Assembly: GCA_013397455.1 (NCBI GenBank)
Contig: VYZB01000521.1
Location: forward strand, 1-64,000
Direction: 5' to 3'
From: Crotophaga sulcirostris
Lineage: Eukaryota; Chordata; Aves; Cuculiformes; Crotophagidae
DNA length: 64,000 nucleotides
Both the position numbers and the translations under genes were made by a program. The notes beneath the pieces are model-generated. The model did not search any database. It saw nothing but the letters and a program-made list of their open reading frames with translations, and was not told the origin of the DNA. Positions 1-13,001 of the stretch are shown here, piece after piece (within the stretch, counting starts at the first letter, position 1; each line of letters begins with the position of its first letter).

Positions 1-130
1 GGGACGGGGGCGAGTGAAGCGGGGAGGGGGTGCGTGTGTTCATCGGGGTGAGAGGAGGGAGGGAGGCTGTGCGCGCTGGCGGGGGGAGCCGGCTCCTGCT
101 TGGGTTTCTGCCCGTGAATGTCTATTTTCT
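1..130. promoter_or_regulatory. GC-rich, CpG-containing edge, probable 3' part of the TDG promoter island
   Basis: The first ~110 bases are strongly G-rich with several CG dinucleotides, then composition drops abruptly to AT-rich DNA. The stretch lies just upstream of the second coding exon of TDG, so it is probably the tail of the TDG CpG island and the start of intron 1. No sequence here translates into the conserved acidic TDG start, so the first coding exon is probably upstream of the window. This is inferred from position and composition. Confidence 0.4.
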
Positions 131-561
131 CCTCTGTTTTTCGTTCGTTTTTATCCCGAGCTGAACTTTCAGTTACTGCCTTTGGAATTGAAAATATATA
201 TATTTACGTGTTCTATAACGTATGCTGCAGTAACAAACTGCTGTGTTTCTGACCAGTACAAGAAAATTATCTAAAATAAAAAATGCATATCAGGGTTAGA
301 AGGGGGGGTAAGATCTGTCTTTCATCTCATGTGGTTAGAGGACTCGTCCCATGATACGGTGCAAGTTTTCCTCTCTTTAAAGGGAGTTTTAGTCTCTTTA
401 TAAGAAAGAGACTTATAGATATATAAAATGAGAAGACAGGTTTTAAGAACACTTCTGATTAGAGTCTGTTCTTAGATGCTTTCTTGTCCTTCTTACTCTG
501 TCCTGCCTTGTATAATTAAGCATTTATTGCATTACGAGTTGTATTTTACATACAATCACAA

Positions 562-660
562 AATTATAGAATGGTTTGGGTTGGATCTTAGAGATCATCC
601 CATTCCAACACCCCTGTCATGGGCAGGGACACCTCCCACATGTCTCACTTGTGTTTCCTA
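562..660 (-). repeat. CR1 LINE 3' fragment
   Basis: Reads AATTATAGAATGGTTTGGGTTGG, then GATCATCCCATTCCA and GGGCAGGGACACCTCCCAC, the reverse complement of the CR1 3' end. It is a 5'-truncated leftward insertion in TDG intron 1. Confidence 0.85.
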
Positions 661-1868
661 ATACAAATCTGAGGATCAGTTTTGTTCTGTTCAGTAACTG
701 CACAAGTATTTTTTATGAAATGGAACTCTACCAGCAGGGGGGGGTGAGGTATTTACTGTACCCTGAAAATTGCCAGTGATTTTGTTAGGCAGCTTCTTCC
801 CCCTGAATCTGACAGACCCATGCTCAAATTTATTCCTCTTGATTCAGAGCAGATATTTGGTTCAAAATCAGTGCCCTGATCGCAAGACTATGGATTGTTC
901 TGGCATAATTTTGATTTACTCTGGCATTCTTAAACACCCATTGCCTAACAGTCAATGATCCCTTCTTTTGACATATTTTTATATATCTAAAAAACATTTG
1001 GGTTTTTTTATTAATAGCTTTGAGATGTTCAAATTGTTTCCTGGAAATTTACTGTTCATGAAATGTTTTCTCTGTATTTGTATGGCATTAAAATCTATGG
1101 ACAAGAAGGTGGCTGTGTGGGTAGAAGGGAATGACAGTAGGAAGCAGAAGCTTGTGTTGCAGTGCAAGGGCTGTGTGTGACTAATAAATGCGTGGAGCAA
1201 AAGAGCTGTGCATGGGAAAATGTCTTTGCGCATGGAAGGAGACTGAATTGCAGTGTATGTGGACACTTTGTGTAGAATAAGTGCAATATTTGTGTTAGCA
1301 TTCAGTATGGGATAACTGGGCAACATCTGCCACACTGTTTGTTAAAGCTGTTTAATAATCTGCATAGTAACTAACACTGTGTGTATTAATAATGCTGTGG
1401 AGCCCAGAATGATTCATCTGTTCTGTATCATATCAGATAAAGAGTTGTTACATTAAGAAAATCTAAAACTTGGGAAACTTGAAGTCCAAAGAGTTTTAAC
1501 TTGTTTATGTTGTAAATTGTCAGTGTGTTTGATAGACACTTTGCCTTGGTAATGTGTCCTACAGAACCTTTTGTCAGAAAAAAAGAGAAAAGTGCTACGC
1601 TTCACTTATAAACGTGATTCTTCCACTTTATAGTAATCATGAGAGAACTGTACTGTTAATGTTGGGTTTAAAATCATCTGGTACCAGCTGACCAGTCAGA
1701 CTGCTTAGTGGATTTGGATCATTTACTGCCATATTAATGGAGTTGTTGGAGAATACAAGTGCTGTACATATCAGCTTTGATAAAGATTGATGTTTGCAGT
1801 GTATTTGGTCCATCACTAAATTTCTAAGTTGCTCATAAATTATAACTCCTTTTTTCTCCCTTTCTAAG

Positions 1869-2017
1869 ATACTACGCGTACCTTCAGCAAGCTCAAGCTT
1901 TTTATACATTTCCATTCCATCAAATGATGACTGCAGCACCCAACGTGGAAATCATGAGTGAGCAGCCGACTCTAGAGGGCATTCCAGAGCCAAACATTGC
2001 TGAGGAGCCTCCAAAAG
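1869..2017 (+). CDS. TDG: TDG exon 2 (N-terminal regulatory tail)
   Basis: Acceptor TTTCTAAG, donor GTAGTG. It starts with the last base of a split codon and ends with the first base of the next. It encodes [17 protein letters not shown], matching the human [13 protein letters not shown] region, followed by an acidic, poorly conserved stretch ending EEPPK. Confidence 0.92.
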
Positions 2018-5000
2018 GTAGTGTGGCTGGGCTCTGCTAAGCAAGCTAAAATGTTAGTAATTGATTGGAGGGAAAAAAATATTGAGTTTACTGCTTCTTT
2101 GGATATTGATTTTCTTGATACTCTTTGAGGAAGTGTTGATCAATAGTGTTCTTTAATGTTTGTTACCAGAAAATTAAAGAGATGAGTAATAAACCTAGGA
2201 GATAGTATTCATGTCGTTCAGTCTCGCGAAATTACCTTGTTGCAGGAAAATCAGATTTTTGTTTCAGTAGATAAATGCATCACTTTCAGCTGATTTCATA
2301 GGTTTTAATACTATGTTAGAGAAGTTTTCTTTTTTTCAGTCTGAGGTAATTTTTTTTTAATTTCTACAAGAGAAGTACAGTATAATACTGTTTATTTGAA
2401 ATGGTTTTGTTTAAGTCATGTTTTAGTGTGTTTTACTAATCGCAAATAGTTAATTGCCTATAGGATTTTTTGTTTTTGTAAGGTTTATTTAAACGAATAC
2501 AAACAATGCTGGAAATTATCCTGTATGTAACACATTTGTACTTTATGCACTTGTAGCTGGCCTTTCTTTTCCCCGTTAGGATTTTGTGCTCTTAGGCTTT
2601 ACACTAACCATGCCAAGAGAAGATCCCTCATTCTGTTACTCTTACGCTTGCTCTTTACCACATAAAAAACTCAGTTATCTCCGCCATGCTTAAGTTCTGA
2701 TTCTATAGCAAATATTCACACATTGAGATTCATTTCACTTCTAATGTATAGATGTAGGTCAGAGCTCTCTGTACCAAGCTAACCTATCAGTCAGTTCATT
2801 GCTTGTTTAAGTGCATCCTTCTACAAGCTTCAATTTTTCTTTTTCAATTGTAGTGCTTGGTCAGGTGGTCGCAGGAAGAAAACCTCCAGTTTAAAACAGT
2901 TTCAACTGCTCAGTTCATTCGCTATGTTAAGTCACTGCAGCTAGGATGCATCTGAAGTGCTGCATAGTTAGGCTGCTTTTGAAGCTTTATTATTTGATAA
3001 CACAATGTCACCATGAGCACGCTGTTTGACTGCACTTCCAAGTGTTTTCAGACTAACATAATCTTCTGTTATGAAGCTGTTCCTTAATATTTTTGCAAGA
3101 ACTGGAAGTTGAGTAAGGCCTTGAAAAGCAAGGCTTGAAGACTGACCAAATGTAAGTGAAATTTACAGGAGCATATATGAAAGGCAAAGATTTGGAGTCC
3201 AGCTACCTGCGGTGATGAAAAAAGTAATTTTTTTAGGGTTACCATCTGAAAGGCTGCCCTAGCACTATTTGTCTTTCATGACAGTGTCAGTTTGTTAGGA
3301 ACCAGATCAGCATGAGAGTTAGGAGGACATTATCCTGCTTCATTTGAAATACATCCAATTTGGAACAGTCACAGTGTCTGTGGCATTTTGGCCTCACATG
3401 AAAAACCTCCTAGTTCTTGAAGGGGGTAAGAAAGAAAAGCTGCCAATATGCCTCACCAAATGTGTACCTTTCTAGTCTCTTCTTCATTGTCACTGGACTA
3501 TAGCTTTAGTCGTGTTACTTACAGCTTTCCTAAGCAGTTGCTCCAATGACTCAGTGAGAATTTCACATGACTTTTATCGTTCTTGTAAGGAAACAAAAAC
3601 AGCCCCTAAGAAGTTTGCAGACTTCCAGCAGTGCCCTGGTATCCACAGTATTTATTTCTTATCTGAGAGAGAGTTTCACCTAGAAATTTTGAAAATAAGA
3701 TGAAATCTCAATTTTGAAATAGTAGATTACCTTGGCTCTTCGCTGGTTGCTGCTAAATATGTTTTCGTACTTTTGAAGTTGTGTTCTGCAACTTGATGTT
3801 TTTAATGAGCAAGGATAGAGAGCAATCTCTGGATGGTCATTTCATGACCAGTAGCTGTGCTGATTAAATCTCTACACTTTAGGAACTTGAAGATGAGGAA
3901 GTTTCAAATGAGTGAACAGGGACTAATTTGTTTGCATTTTGTAAATAAAAATTAATGTGTGTTGTCACTCATTCAAATTGAATGAAGCTCTCATACATTA
4001 CTTAGGTGTACAGTGCACTGGACAGTATCGTGTAAACAATAAATTGTAAATAGCTTATGCAATGTTCACTCTGTGTTTGTGTTCCTGACAAGCTTGCACC
4101 TCACACTGTAGGTAATCTTTGAGACCTTTCACTTTTGACATGCTGTTCAGTTTCTTCAATATTTTATGTAATCTGTGACAATCAACTTTCATATTTAGAA
4201 GTGAGGTGTGGGTAGTAGACTAGAACTTACTGTCGTGTTCCTTAGAACCTAAACTTTGATGGTTCTGACATATCCTCTAATAGAAGTGAAGCTGTTTCCA
4301 AAGGAAACCGCCAACATAACCCAGTCATGGTTGTTCTTGGTTTGTATCCTAAGTCAGAGTAGTTGCCTTTTAGATACACCCAAGGTAGCTCTGTATTGAG
4401 CCTGCAAAACCAAGATTCATCTGATAATTTTGAAGGTAAATTTATTTATATTAAACAATTATCTGCCTGATTTCTTTTTGTATCCATACGTTCAGCTCCA
4501 TTCTTTTTGAATAGCCACACTGCAATATTAGAAATGTACAGAAAGGATATTTTCTGTGTGTTTCAGAAGTTAAAAAAGGAGGAAGGAAAAGAAAAGCCAA
4601 AGCAACTGAGCCAAAGCAACCCAAAAAGCCTGCTGCTAAAAAAGAAAAACCAGCCAAGTCAAAAGGCAAACAAGAAAAGATCACAGATAGTTTTAAAGTC
4701 AAAAGAAAAGTGGACCGTTTTAATGGTGTATCTGAAGCAGAACTTCTGACCAAGACTTTACCTGATATTTTGACCTTTGATCTGGACATTGTAATAGTAA
4801 GTAACTTACAGTTAGAAGATTAGGTAGAAAAATGAACAGTCTGTACTCACTGGTTATGATTTACATTCCTTCTGCTTGCTTATATATATTGCTTATATGG
4901 CGAGATCTTGCAAGATAAAGTACATGAACTGTTTCCTGTGTATAGAGCTGCTTTGCATTTTCTGTTAAAAATTGTAGTAACATAGCTCTAATTTCTCAGA

Positions 5001-8000
5001 AGTCTAAAGCTTAGGTATAATACATAGTCATGAGAGACGGTTACTTCACACTTTATTTACTGGAAGTGCTACCCCAGTGACTGTAAACCACACTGCGAGC
5101 TGCTCTTCTGACATCGCACGTCTGAATGAGACACAGTCAATTTTTTAAATAGTGATGGAAGGTACTATTTACACAGGTTTGTTTGTTGGCAGTAACTTAA
5201 AGAGAATTGAATGCGCTTCCTTACTGGAACTTGATTAAATTCCTGAGTAGCAAACCATTCTCTCATCACTAAAATGGACTGGTATCTTGGTTTGTAGATT
5301 GGCATAAACCCTGGCTTGATGGCAGCTTACAAAGGACATCATTACCCTGGACCTGGAAACCATTTTTGTATGTCTTTGTTTTCCTATTCTATTTATAGAA
5401 TTTACAGGACTCTCTTAGAAATTGTGGCATTAATTAAACTGGTGTTTTGGTGTTTGCTTTTAACCATCCAAGAGTGATTTAAATCTGATAACTAAGTCTG
5501 TCAAATACTGTATGTAGAAGGGAATGTAAGAGGACTCATTAGTGACTTTCAGTGCAGGTTTAGAATTGTCATGTAAACGTCATTTAACAGATAGTATTAA
5601 GAAATAACTTTTGTGGTATATTAGTGTGCAAGATAAGGCATAAAAATTAAATCTCTAGTACTTGAGTTATCTAGAGTAAGTCCATAAGTGTCAATTTCTG
5701 ATATAAAATAAAATAACACACATTTTCCAAGAAATGCATTTCAGCCAGCCCTCTTCTGTTTGCACTTATTCATCTCCTCTAAACAAGCTTTCTTACTGAT
5801 GAAAAAGCAAAAGACGTTGCCCTTACCCAGCAGGCATATGCATCTAGCATATCTGATTCTCTGAACAGATATTTTTTCTAGGTATTTTTCCATTTTAAGT
5901 AACACTTTCTGCCACATCTTATAAAGAAAGATCATACCTGAACTCTGAAATGCACTGTTTTTTGTACTGGGAGCCATTCCAGCTGTGGTAGTAGGGAGCT
6001 CCATGTGGGCTAATTTTCAGCCCTGTGATATTCCAGGTAAAATGCTTATGGTGTCCAGTGGCCTTTTCAGTCAGGCTTGGGTATTTCTCCAGTGTTCTGC
6101 AGACTAGCCAGACTCATAGCCTCCTTTACTGAGAAGCAGACCAGATGTGTGTGCTCTGATGAATCCAGGTGTTTGTAACCTTCCTGGATCATTAAGAGTT
6201 AGCTGTAGTTTGTATGTACTTAAGAGGTGGGCAGTGCACGTCACCCAGACTGTAGTTTTGTAGGCTAAATATGAATGCAAGGTGTCAACAGGTTCTGTCA
6301 GAAGGGCCCAGTGCAAGGGGAAGCCATGGCAAGGTTGTAAAAGAAAACTGATACTTGTATTTGCCGCGTTTTTTCCCCACAAAATCCATATTGATCACAT
6401 TCACTCCCTGCTTAAGTGAATCACAAACTCCTATGCTCTTTCTTGAACTTTTAGAGTAAAAGTGATTTCCATGTGAGATCATAGTGAGGAATTCCTGTTG
6501 TTCACTAGAGATTTTCTACTCTCTTGCAGTAGATAAAATAATTTGGCTATTTTAAAATTTTCTAAATAGGGCAATAGTCTTCCCAAATTAGCTGATTCTC
6601 TGTTAACATAGACTCTCCCTTTAGCATTCTGGTTCTCTCATAGTTAAGTTTTTTGGGGGTTGCTTTCTTTTCCTTAGAAAAAGGCAAACACATATCTTAC
6701 TACTTCATAGGGAAGTGTCTGTTCATGTCTGGTCTGAGTAAAGAACAGCTGAATCATATGGATGACCACACCTTACCACATAAGTATGGGATTGGATTTA
6801 CAAACATGGTTGAAAGGACGACACCTGGAAGCAAAGACCTCTCCAGGTAGGATAACAATGGGGAATATTGTGCTTCTTAATGAATTAATAGCTGTGATTA
6901 TAATTTTGAGTCCTTTCTCTTTTAGCAAAGAGTTTCGGGAAGGAGGGCGGATTCTGATGCAGAAGTTACAAAAGTATAAACCTCGTATAGCAGCTTTCAA
7001 TGGAAAATGTGAGAACTTGATTTTAAATTAATTTGTTCTGTCAGTAGTTTTTTTTTTTTTTGGCTGCTTATCCTATTCTCTTGTCATTCTAGGTATTTAT
7101 GAAATTTTTAGTAAAGAAGTTTTTGGAGTAAAAGTTAAGAACTTGGAATTTGGACTGCAGCCCCACAAGGTGCCAGATACAGAAACTGTAAGTATGGATA
7201 CTGAGAAAGAAAAACAAGGCACTGTATTTTGGCTATTTCAAAACTAATGAAGTCTCAGGATGTGCATACTCTTATGATAACATGGAAGTTTGCCCGAAGT
7301 ACAAGGGATGTGAAAGGCTTTTACTTAAGCACAGAAAGTGGGGTAGTGCAATTTTCAGACACGCCTTTAATGCAGCTTCTTCAGACCTGCAGACTTGATT
7401 TGGGAGATGGTGTGTGATGGTTAGTAGGTTGGTGCATTCTGTGAAGACTGTCTAAAATACGAATAAAATATACGTGCTTTTATGGTAACTGTCAACTACT
7501 TTAATCTGATTCTGTGTCCAATTCCCAGTATCGTTTTTGTATTATTGCATTTTCCTACTGAACACTGTCACGTTGCTGCAGTGGAGGAGAAAGCACAACG
7601 ATGGGCTTACTTCTGTTACACACTACAGCTGTAGTATTACTGGATCTGGGCATGTCCAAGCACTTGCATCAGACTGTCTTCTTAAGCTGACTTGCAGCTT
7701 GAAATTAAATTGGATACTTAAGATAAAATAAACAGTATATGGAGTGCATTAGTCATAGATACTTAGCACTGGAAGATATCTCAGGAGACCAGCCTTGTAT
7801 CATCACAAATAGGTTTGTTTTAACCTGTTCATAAGAACAGGTTAAGCAAAGGCAATTACACGACCTGCCAACGTAGCTTATTCCAAAGCTTCATTACCTT
7901 GTCAGTTCAAAGGTTTGGGTTGTGTATTTTTTTCCTTTAAGTCTATCCCAAATTACTAGTGTTTAAGCTGAGTTTAAGCTGTCCTTCTGTAATGGTAGAG

Positions 8001-10569
8001 TGTTACTATCAAAGTCTGAAGAAATGTTTGTTTCTTAAGTAGCTCTTAAACACTTCTGTAGTAGATGTGTTTGTAAGAAAGATAAATAATCCTATTTACA
8101 AGTATTTGTTCATAAATACTGCATGGTACTAAAAGTATTGGTACAGTTCCTTCTTCCTGAACTAAATTTATGTCTTTAGTTAGGGCTCTTGGCAGAAATA
8201 CAGATGCTGAAGTTGGCTTCAACCACACTACCTCCAGCGTTTCAAACCCTGGCAAGTGTGATGCAGGCACACTTGGCCAAGAAGCCAGGGTAATTAACCT
8301 GTGATGCCCCCTCACTGGTTTGGGGTGTTTGCATGCTATCACGTACTCCTCTGAGGACTTTGTGGCTTAGAGCTCCACTTGCTCAGGGAACTTGAGTGTG
8401 CTTGACTCTGGTATGTGCTTGTAAATTGTACTTCTGTAACATACTGGTAGTGCTTCTCCTGCAGCATGAAAACGCATGGTGAAAATTCTCCTTGCTTCAG
8501 CAGTTGGTAATCAGCCCATCTCTTGGGGCAAGACATCCAGCTGGCCAAAAAAAAAAATAAAATTGAGACTCCTTTTATCCTCTCCCACAACCACCTGTGG
8601 CATTTCTTAAAGTTTGTACAAGAGTTAAAATGGTGAACTTAACTGTTAGGTTATTCTAGATGCACTAAATATTAACTTAGAATTCAGGGACCAATAATGC
8701 AGTTTTTCTTTCTGTCTGTCTCAAGCTCTGCTACGTTATGCCATCATCCAGTGCAAGATGCGCTCAGTTTCCTCGTGCACAAGATAAAGTTCATTATTAT
8801 ATAAAGCTGAAAGACTTAAGGGATCAGCTGAAAGGCATTGCACCAAACACAGAGGTGCAGGAGGTGCAGTACACATTTGACTTGCAACTTGCACAAGGTA
8901 TAGTGCCCATTTTGTTAATCCTTTACAAAAATGTAATGTAATGTACAAAACAGCTAGCAGTTTCGCAAGGAAAACAAAATAAAGAATTTAAGAGGAGGGA
9001 AGATACGTGCCATCTTCTCTAAATCATGGGGTGTAGAGTTGTGGGTTCCACTCTCTTTAAAACAATCTTAATTGTCTAAGGGAGCAGAAATTATCTTGTG
9101 AAATGTGTAATTTTCAAATTTCTCAGATTAAAAGTGCTTTTTGATCATTTTCGTTCTGAATATTAATACTTGGTCTTCTCTTTTGACAGAGGATGCTAAA
9201 AAGATGGCTGTCAAAGAAGAAAAATATGATCCAGGTTATGAAGCAGCTTATGGAGGTGCTTACTGTGATCGTGCACCATATGAAAGTGAACAGTGCAATT
9301 TCTCTTCAAATGGAACCGGTAAAGTGCAGTGCTTGAGGCATTCAGTCTATAAACTGTTACTTATGAACAAATACTTAACTTTTTACCCTTTCAGAAACTT
9401 GTACAATTCATACAATATATTTGAAATATGTAAGAGATTAACTATTGCTGTAATTGAGGGAATGTATAGTTTTTCTGAGAGAGGAAATAAAGAAAAGTCA
9501 TTTACTTTATTTAAAACTGTCTGCAACTTCAGACTGTCTTTCCCAAACTCTGACTCCCAAGATCTGGCACACAGACACAACCTAGTGACTGGCACACTAA
9601 ACCTCTTCAATTCCAATGACTTGTATTACTGCATCATGCTTTTCAGAGCAAAAGAGAGGGTTGGTGCTTCCTTTTTTTTCCATTCCTCAGGAAAGCAAAG
9701 CCAGAGAATGGTGGAACAAACAAACTAACAGTGCAACTGAGGTGGTTCTGTTGCTGGTAGGCCAGTTGAAGGAATAGTATTGGAAGGATCAGTCTAGTAA
9801 TCTAGCTGTAATAAAGCTGGGAATTGGGAATTTTACTTCCCACAATACCACCAACTGTAATAAAAGACAATATATGAAAAGCAATGGCAGCAACAGTAAC
9901 TTTAAAGTAATCACCTTCCTCTGCAGTCTTGAATTTTCAGTCCTAATCTCATTTACTTTGTGAATTGAAATTTGCATTGTCTGCCCTGTTTTGTTAAAGA
10001 GAGTGTCTTTTTGAGAAGAAAAAATGATTCATAGGAAACACTGCAAAGTGAGGTATTCTTGTAAACATTTAGGGTCTTAATTCATATATATGCAGTCACC
10101 CTGGAAGAGCTGAAGAAATTTATAATTTGAGGAAATGATCGGGATCTACAAAAGCAGGTGTTCAAAAGAATTAAGTTTAAGTTTGAACTGCAGCCTGAGT
10201 AGGTGGTTGAAAAACGGAGAGGAAAGGTGGTAAATGCAAATATCTTTTACTTCTTTTTTTTTTTTTTTAGGGGTTGTTTAGGGGGAGTTAAGAGTTTTGT
10301 TTTGTGATTTTTAGAGGGTTTTTTTTGTTTGGGGTGTCATCTGTATTTCAGTTGTTTAGTTTAAGTTAGTGGTATCAACTGTGTTTTTTTTTTTTAAATA
10401 GTATTTCATTATTTTTGTGTTTGTTTTAGCAGCAAACAACCCCCAGTACTGTGAGGGATCATCCTTCGGTGAAGTTCCTAATGGACAATGGATGACACAG
10501 TCCTTTGCAGACCAGATTCCAGAGTTCAATGCCGGTATGATACGGGAAGAAGAGGGAAGCAGTGCATAA
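1869..10569 (+). CDS. TDG: Thymine DNA glycosylase, 5' partial, nine exons
   Basis: TDG is the nuclear mismatch-specific uracil/thymine glycosylase. It removes T or U opposite G, and 5-formyl- and 5-carboxylcytosine made by TET enzymes, starting base-excision repair and active demethylation. Exons: 1869-2017, 4567-4796, 5298-5367, 6711-6846, 6926-7008, 7093-7187, 8726-8897, 9190-9318, 10430-10569. They give 400 residues after a split first codon, against 410 for the whole human protein, so only a very short first exon is missing. Counting from the first full in-window codon, there is a Lys-rich tail (~51-85), then the catalytic domain with GINPG at 128-132 (Asn130, the position of human catalytic Asn140), the [12 protein letters not shown] loop, and the SUMO-acceptor motif VKEE at Lys320 (human Lys330). 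The C-terminus ends REEEGSSA. Nothing is broken; orthology is clear from near-identity through the catalytic core. Confidence 0.97.
4567..4796 (+). CDS. TDG: TDG exon 3 (Lys-rich segment and start of catalytic domain)
   Basis: Acceptor TTTCAG, donor GTAAGT. The first half is Lys/Ala/Pro-rich ([17 protein letters not shown]), the DNA-binding tail of TDG. The second half reads [20 protein letters not shown] and ends LDIVI, near-identical to human. Confidence 0.95.
5298..5367 (+). CDS. TDG: TDG exon 4 (catalytic GINPG motif)
   Basis: Acceptor TTTGTAG, donor GTATGT. It encodes [20 protein letters not shown] plus NHF and the first base of a Trp codon. This carries the catalytic Asn of GINPG, the signature of the MUG/TDG branch of uracil-DNA glycosylases. 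Confidence 0.96.
6711..6846 (+). CDS. TDG: TDG exon 5
   Basis: Acceptor TTCATAG, donor GTAGGA. It encodes [19 protein letters not shown] and then [19 protein letters not shown], the substrate-recognition part of the glycosylase fold. Confidence 0.95.
6926..7008 (+). CDS. TDG: TDG exon 6
   Basis: Acceptor TTTTAG, donor GTGAGA; intron 5 is only 79 bp. It encodes [20 protein letters not shown] and IAAFNGK, part of the alpha/beta core. Confidence 0.95.
7093..7187 (+). CDS. TDG: TDG exon 7
   Basis: Acceptor TTCTAG, donor GTAAGT; intron 6 is 84 bp and includes a T-run. It encodes [20 protein letters not shown] and then [11 protein letters not shown]. Confidence 0.95.
7752..8040 (-). repeat. Old, diverged CR1 LINE fragment
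   Basis: In TDG intron 7 this begins with a degraded CR1 3' end (TCATAGATACTTAGCACTGGAAGATATCTCAGGAGACC, decayed from the CATAGAAT...GGAAGGGACCTCAGGAGGTC pattern). It continues with text matching older CR1 families (TTATTCCAAAGCTTCATTACC, CTTGTCAGTTC). Divergence is high. Confidence 0.6.
8726..8897 (+). CDS. TDG: TDG exon 8
   Basis: Acceptor TCTCAAG, donor GTATAG. It encodes [20 protein letters not shown] (DNA intercalation and strand-contact region in the TDG family), then [17 protein letters not shown] and [14 protein letters not shown]. Confidence 0.95.
9190..9318 (+). CDS. TDG: TDG exon 9 (SUMOylation motif)
   Basis: Acceptor TTGACAG, donor GTAAAG. It encodes [20 protein letters not shown] and then a divergent C-terminal segment. 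VKEE fits the SUMO consensus and aligns with human Lys330, whose modification weakens binding to the abasic product. Confidence 0.94.
10430..10569 (+). CDS. TDG: TDG last exon with stop
   Basis: The acceptor is a tandem TAGCAG at 10427-10432; either AG keeps the frame. It encodes [20 protein letters not shown] and ends [10 protein letters not shown] before TAA at 10567-10569. The [10 protein letters not shown] block is the conserved TDG C-terminal segment. Confidence 0.93.
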
Positions 10570-12592
10570 GAGCTGTTTCTTCTCGGCTAAGCATACATGC
10601 TGCAGTTTTAATGCAGTGATCAAGATTGGTACCTCGGTTCTCCAACTGAAGCATTTTAGTAGTATTTTATCTCCACTAGTTATTTTATTATAGTCCAAAG
10701 TAAGTGTGTGGTAGGCTCGAATCAATGAACTAGATAATTTTAAGAAACTCTCCAAACTTTTTAAAAAAAAAGGTTAGCCCTTTTTTTTGTATATGAGTTT
10801 TATATTTAATGTATACCATTTCTTGCAGATTTTGACATATTGCTTTCTCATTTGTGAGGATTTCTTTGGGGCGTTAATTTTATTCCATAAACTGTACTGT
10901 AGTAGTAACAGCAGCAGAAAACTTTTTACTGATTCCTCAATACTTGGATAATCTTATAATCTTTTTATATCCAGAGGGGACAATAGGAGTGTACCCTTAT
11001 CTTAAATGAAGTGATGTTTTTAATTGTGCTTCTTAAGTCTGCCTTTTACTTTCTCAAAAAGTGCAGAAAGCTGTGCTCTACAGCTGTGAGTGCTGAGTAT
11101 TTTCTGGGTGGGACAAGAGAGCTCTGCCTGTTCAGTGCTCGGATCATATTCAGGATTAAGGGAGTGGAGACATCTCAAGTCAAAACACTGGGGAGGAAAT
11201 TGTGTTGCACAGGACAGGGCCTAAATATTGCAACTGAGCTGTCTTAGGGTACCACTCCACACCTCTTTCCCTCTTAAATTCCAATGTAAGGAACTGGAAT
11301 TCCTTAAAAAAACCCAGCCCAACAACAGTGGTTCTTGAATTCTGTGGCATTTCAACTCTGTCATTTCTATGTGAAGAGTCTCCTCATCTGACCTTTACCA
11401 GGAGAAAACGCCTTCGAACAGATTACATTGCCTGGAATTCAAAGACCATAGTCCCTGAAAAAATCATGTGCTGCTATGTTGTTTACATCAGATAGAAATA
11501 GCACAGGGTGAAAAAGGTTTGTGATTTAGCAGTTTTTAAGATCCAAGTCTCTTCGATTTGTAAGACCTGAGTGTGCTCTCATTCCTTTTATAAGTGAAAA
11601 ATACTAAGTTAAATACAGGGGCAGCTGATCCATGAATGAGAATTCAGCTGTAGAAACTACAGCACTTTCCTGAGGAACTTGCACTTCTGGCCAATATTAG
11701 TGACTGAGAAAGAGCTGAGATACCGTGCTTGTGCCTAACTATCATCATCTTCCCCTCTTTTATCATGTGAGGAAGAGATGAAGTAAAAGCAATAAGCTGA
11801 TCAAAACCTTAAAGTTTTGATGATCTTATGACAGTAGGTGCTTCACATACTTGAAAAATAGATACGAGCAGTATCTCCACAATCCACTCTGGTCAGATTC
11901 GCATACCAGTGTAACTTATTCTTTCCGCACAGCCAGTGACAGTCGTCATGCTTTGAGTGTAACTATTTAGTGTAGATCCTAATCCTGCTGTAACAGCTCT
12001 TGCTAAGATCACACGCTGTCAACCTGTTGTGAGGCAGGCATGATGTTTACAGTTTTCTTCCCAAATTATGTGGCTTAATTCTCAGCATCTTAAATCAAGA
12101 AAGTGTGCATTATGATTCTGGTTGTGTTTATTAGCTTCAGCATAAAGCTGTTCAGTATATTGTCAGAAAGATATAGGATTTGTCTTGTCTGTTATTTAAA
12201 GTGTACTGTATCATGTATTGCTGTTTACATGGACGTTTTCCTGCAGGTGCTCAAAGTATCTTGCATCAGGGATTTGTTACAATTCAATTTTATTTTTCAA
12301 CAAAATTAGAAGCATGTAATTAGCACTGCTGAGTAGTAGGTAGCACAGTAGGATATAACTACTGTAAGGCTACCCTGTTTGGTTGGAAAGGAAAGGTCTC
12401 TTTAACAGAGTTACCTACTAAGTTATCTAGGTATAAAATACAGTTAAGTGTACAATGATGGCTTCACTAAATATTGCAATTCTATGTGTACTCCCTCAGA
12501 ACTGGTGCTCTTTTTGTTACAGTAACACAGAAGTTCTTACTCTGTCTTAAATCTATCAACATTTCACAATAAAATCTGAAATTATATTGCAG
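10570..12592 (+). other. TDG: TDG 3' untranslated region
   Basis: There is no coding signal after the stop, and composition is moderately AT-rich. The only good poly(A) signal seen before the next gene is AATAAA at 12568-12573. That implies a 3'UTR of about 2 kb, similar to the human transcript as I recall it. The exact cleavage site was not seen. Confidence 0.65.
12568..12573 (+). terminator. TDG: TDG polyadenylation signal
   Basis: AATAAA in an AT-rich setting about 2 kb after the stop. A GT-rich stretch follows (TGCAGTGTCTTAGAATGTAC), as expected downstream of a cleavage site. Confidence 0.6.
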
Positions 12593-13001
12593 TGTCTTAG
12601 AATGTACTTTTGCAGGGATCTAAATGCACTACAGGACACGTAATACGTAGAAATACTGCAAAACAGAGTCACCATGCAACAGAACTCTACTCATTAAAAT
12701 GCTGCACAAGCCTTCATTTTGAGTTGTTTAATGTGGGCTGGACAACTAAAGATGTGTAATAGTGCAAGTATTTCCTGCGTAGATTTCTCTATCAAGCAGA
12801 TATTGGAGTCTTATTTATAAGGACCTTAAATTAAAACACACTGTCTGGCACTGAGTATCACCTCTGTAAATGTTTAATGAAAATACTTCATTGTCAAGTA
12901 AACGTGTTTCCTCACCTCACATGAAAGTTGAAGTAATCTGAGCTACATAACTGTCTCTCCAGCTTCCCTTTCCAGCCATAAGCACACAAAACTGATGGTC
13001 G
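12593..13001. other. Short spacer between convergent TDG and GLT8D2
   Basis: About 400 bp between the inferred cleavage regions of the two tail-to-tail genes. No exon, repeat or RNA gene is visible. Confidence 0.5.

Noticed and set aside
9141..9728. 195-codon plus-strand frame
   Set aside because: It begins with intron sequence, uses the real TDG exon 9 (9190-9318) and then reads through the donor into intron 9.
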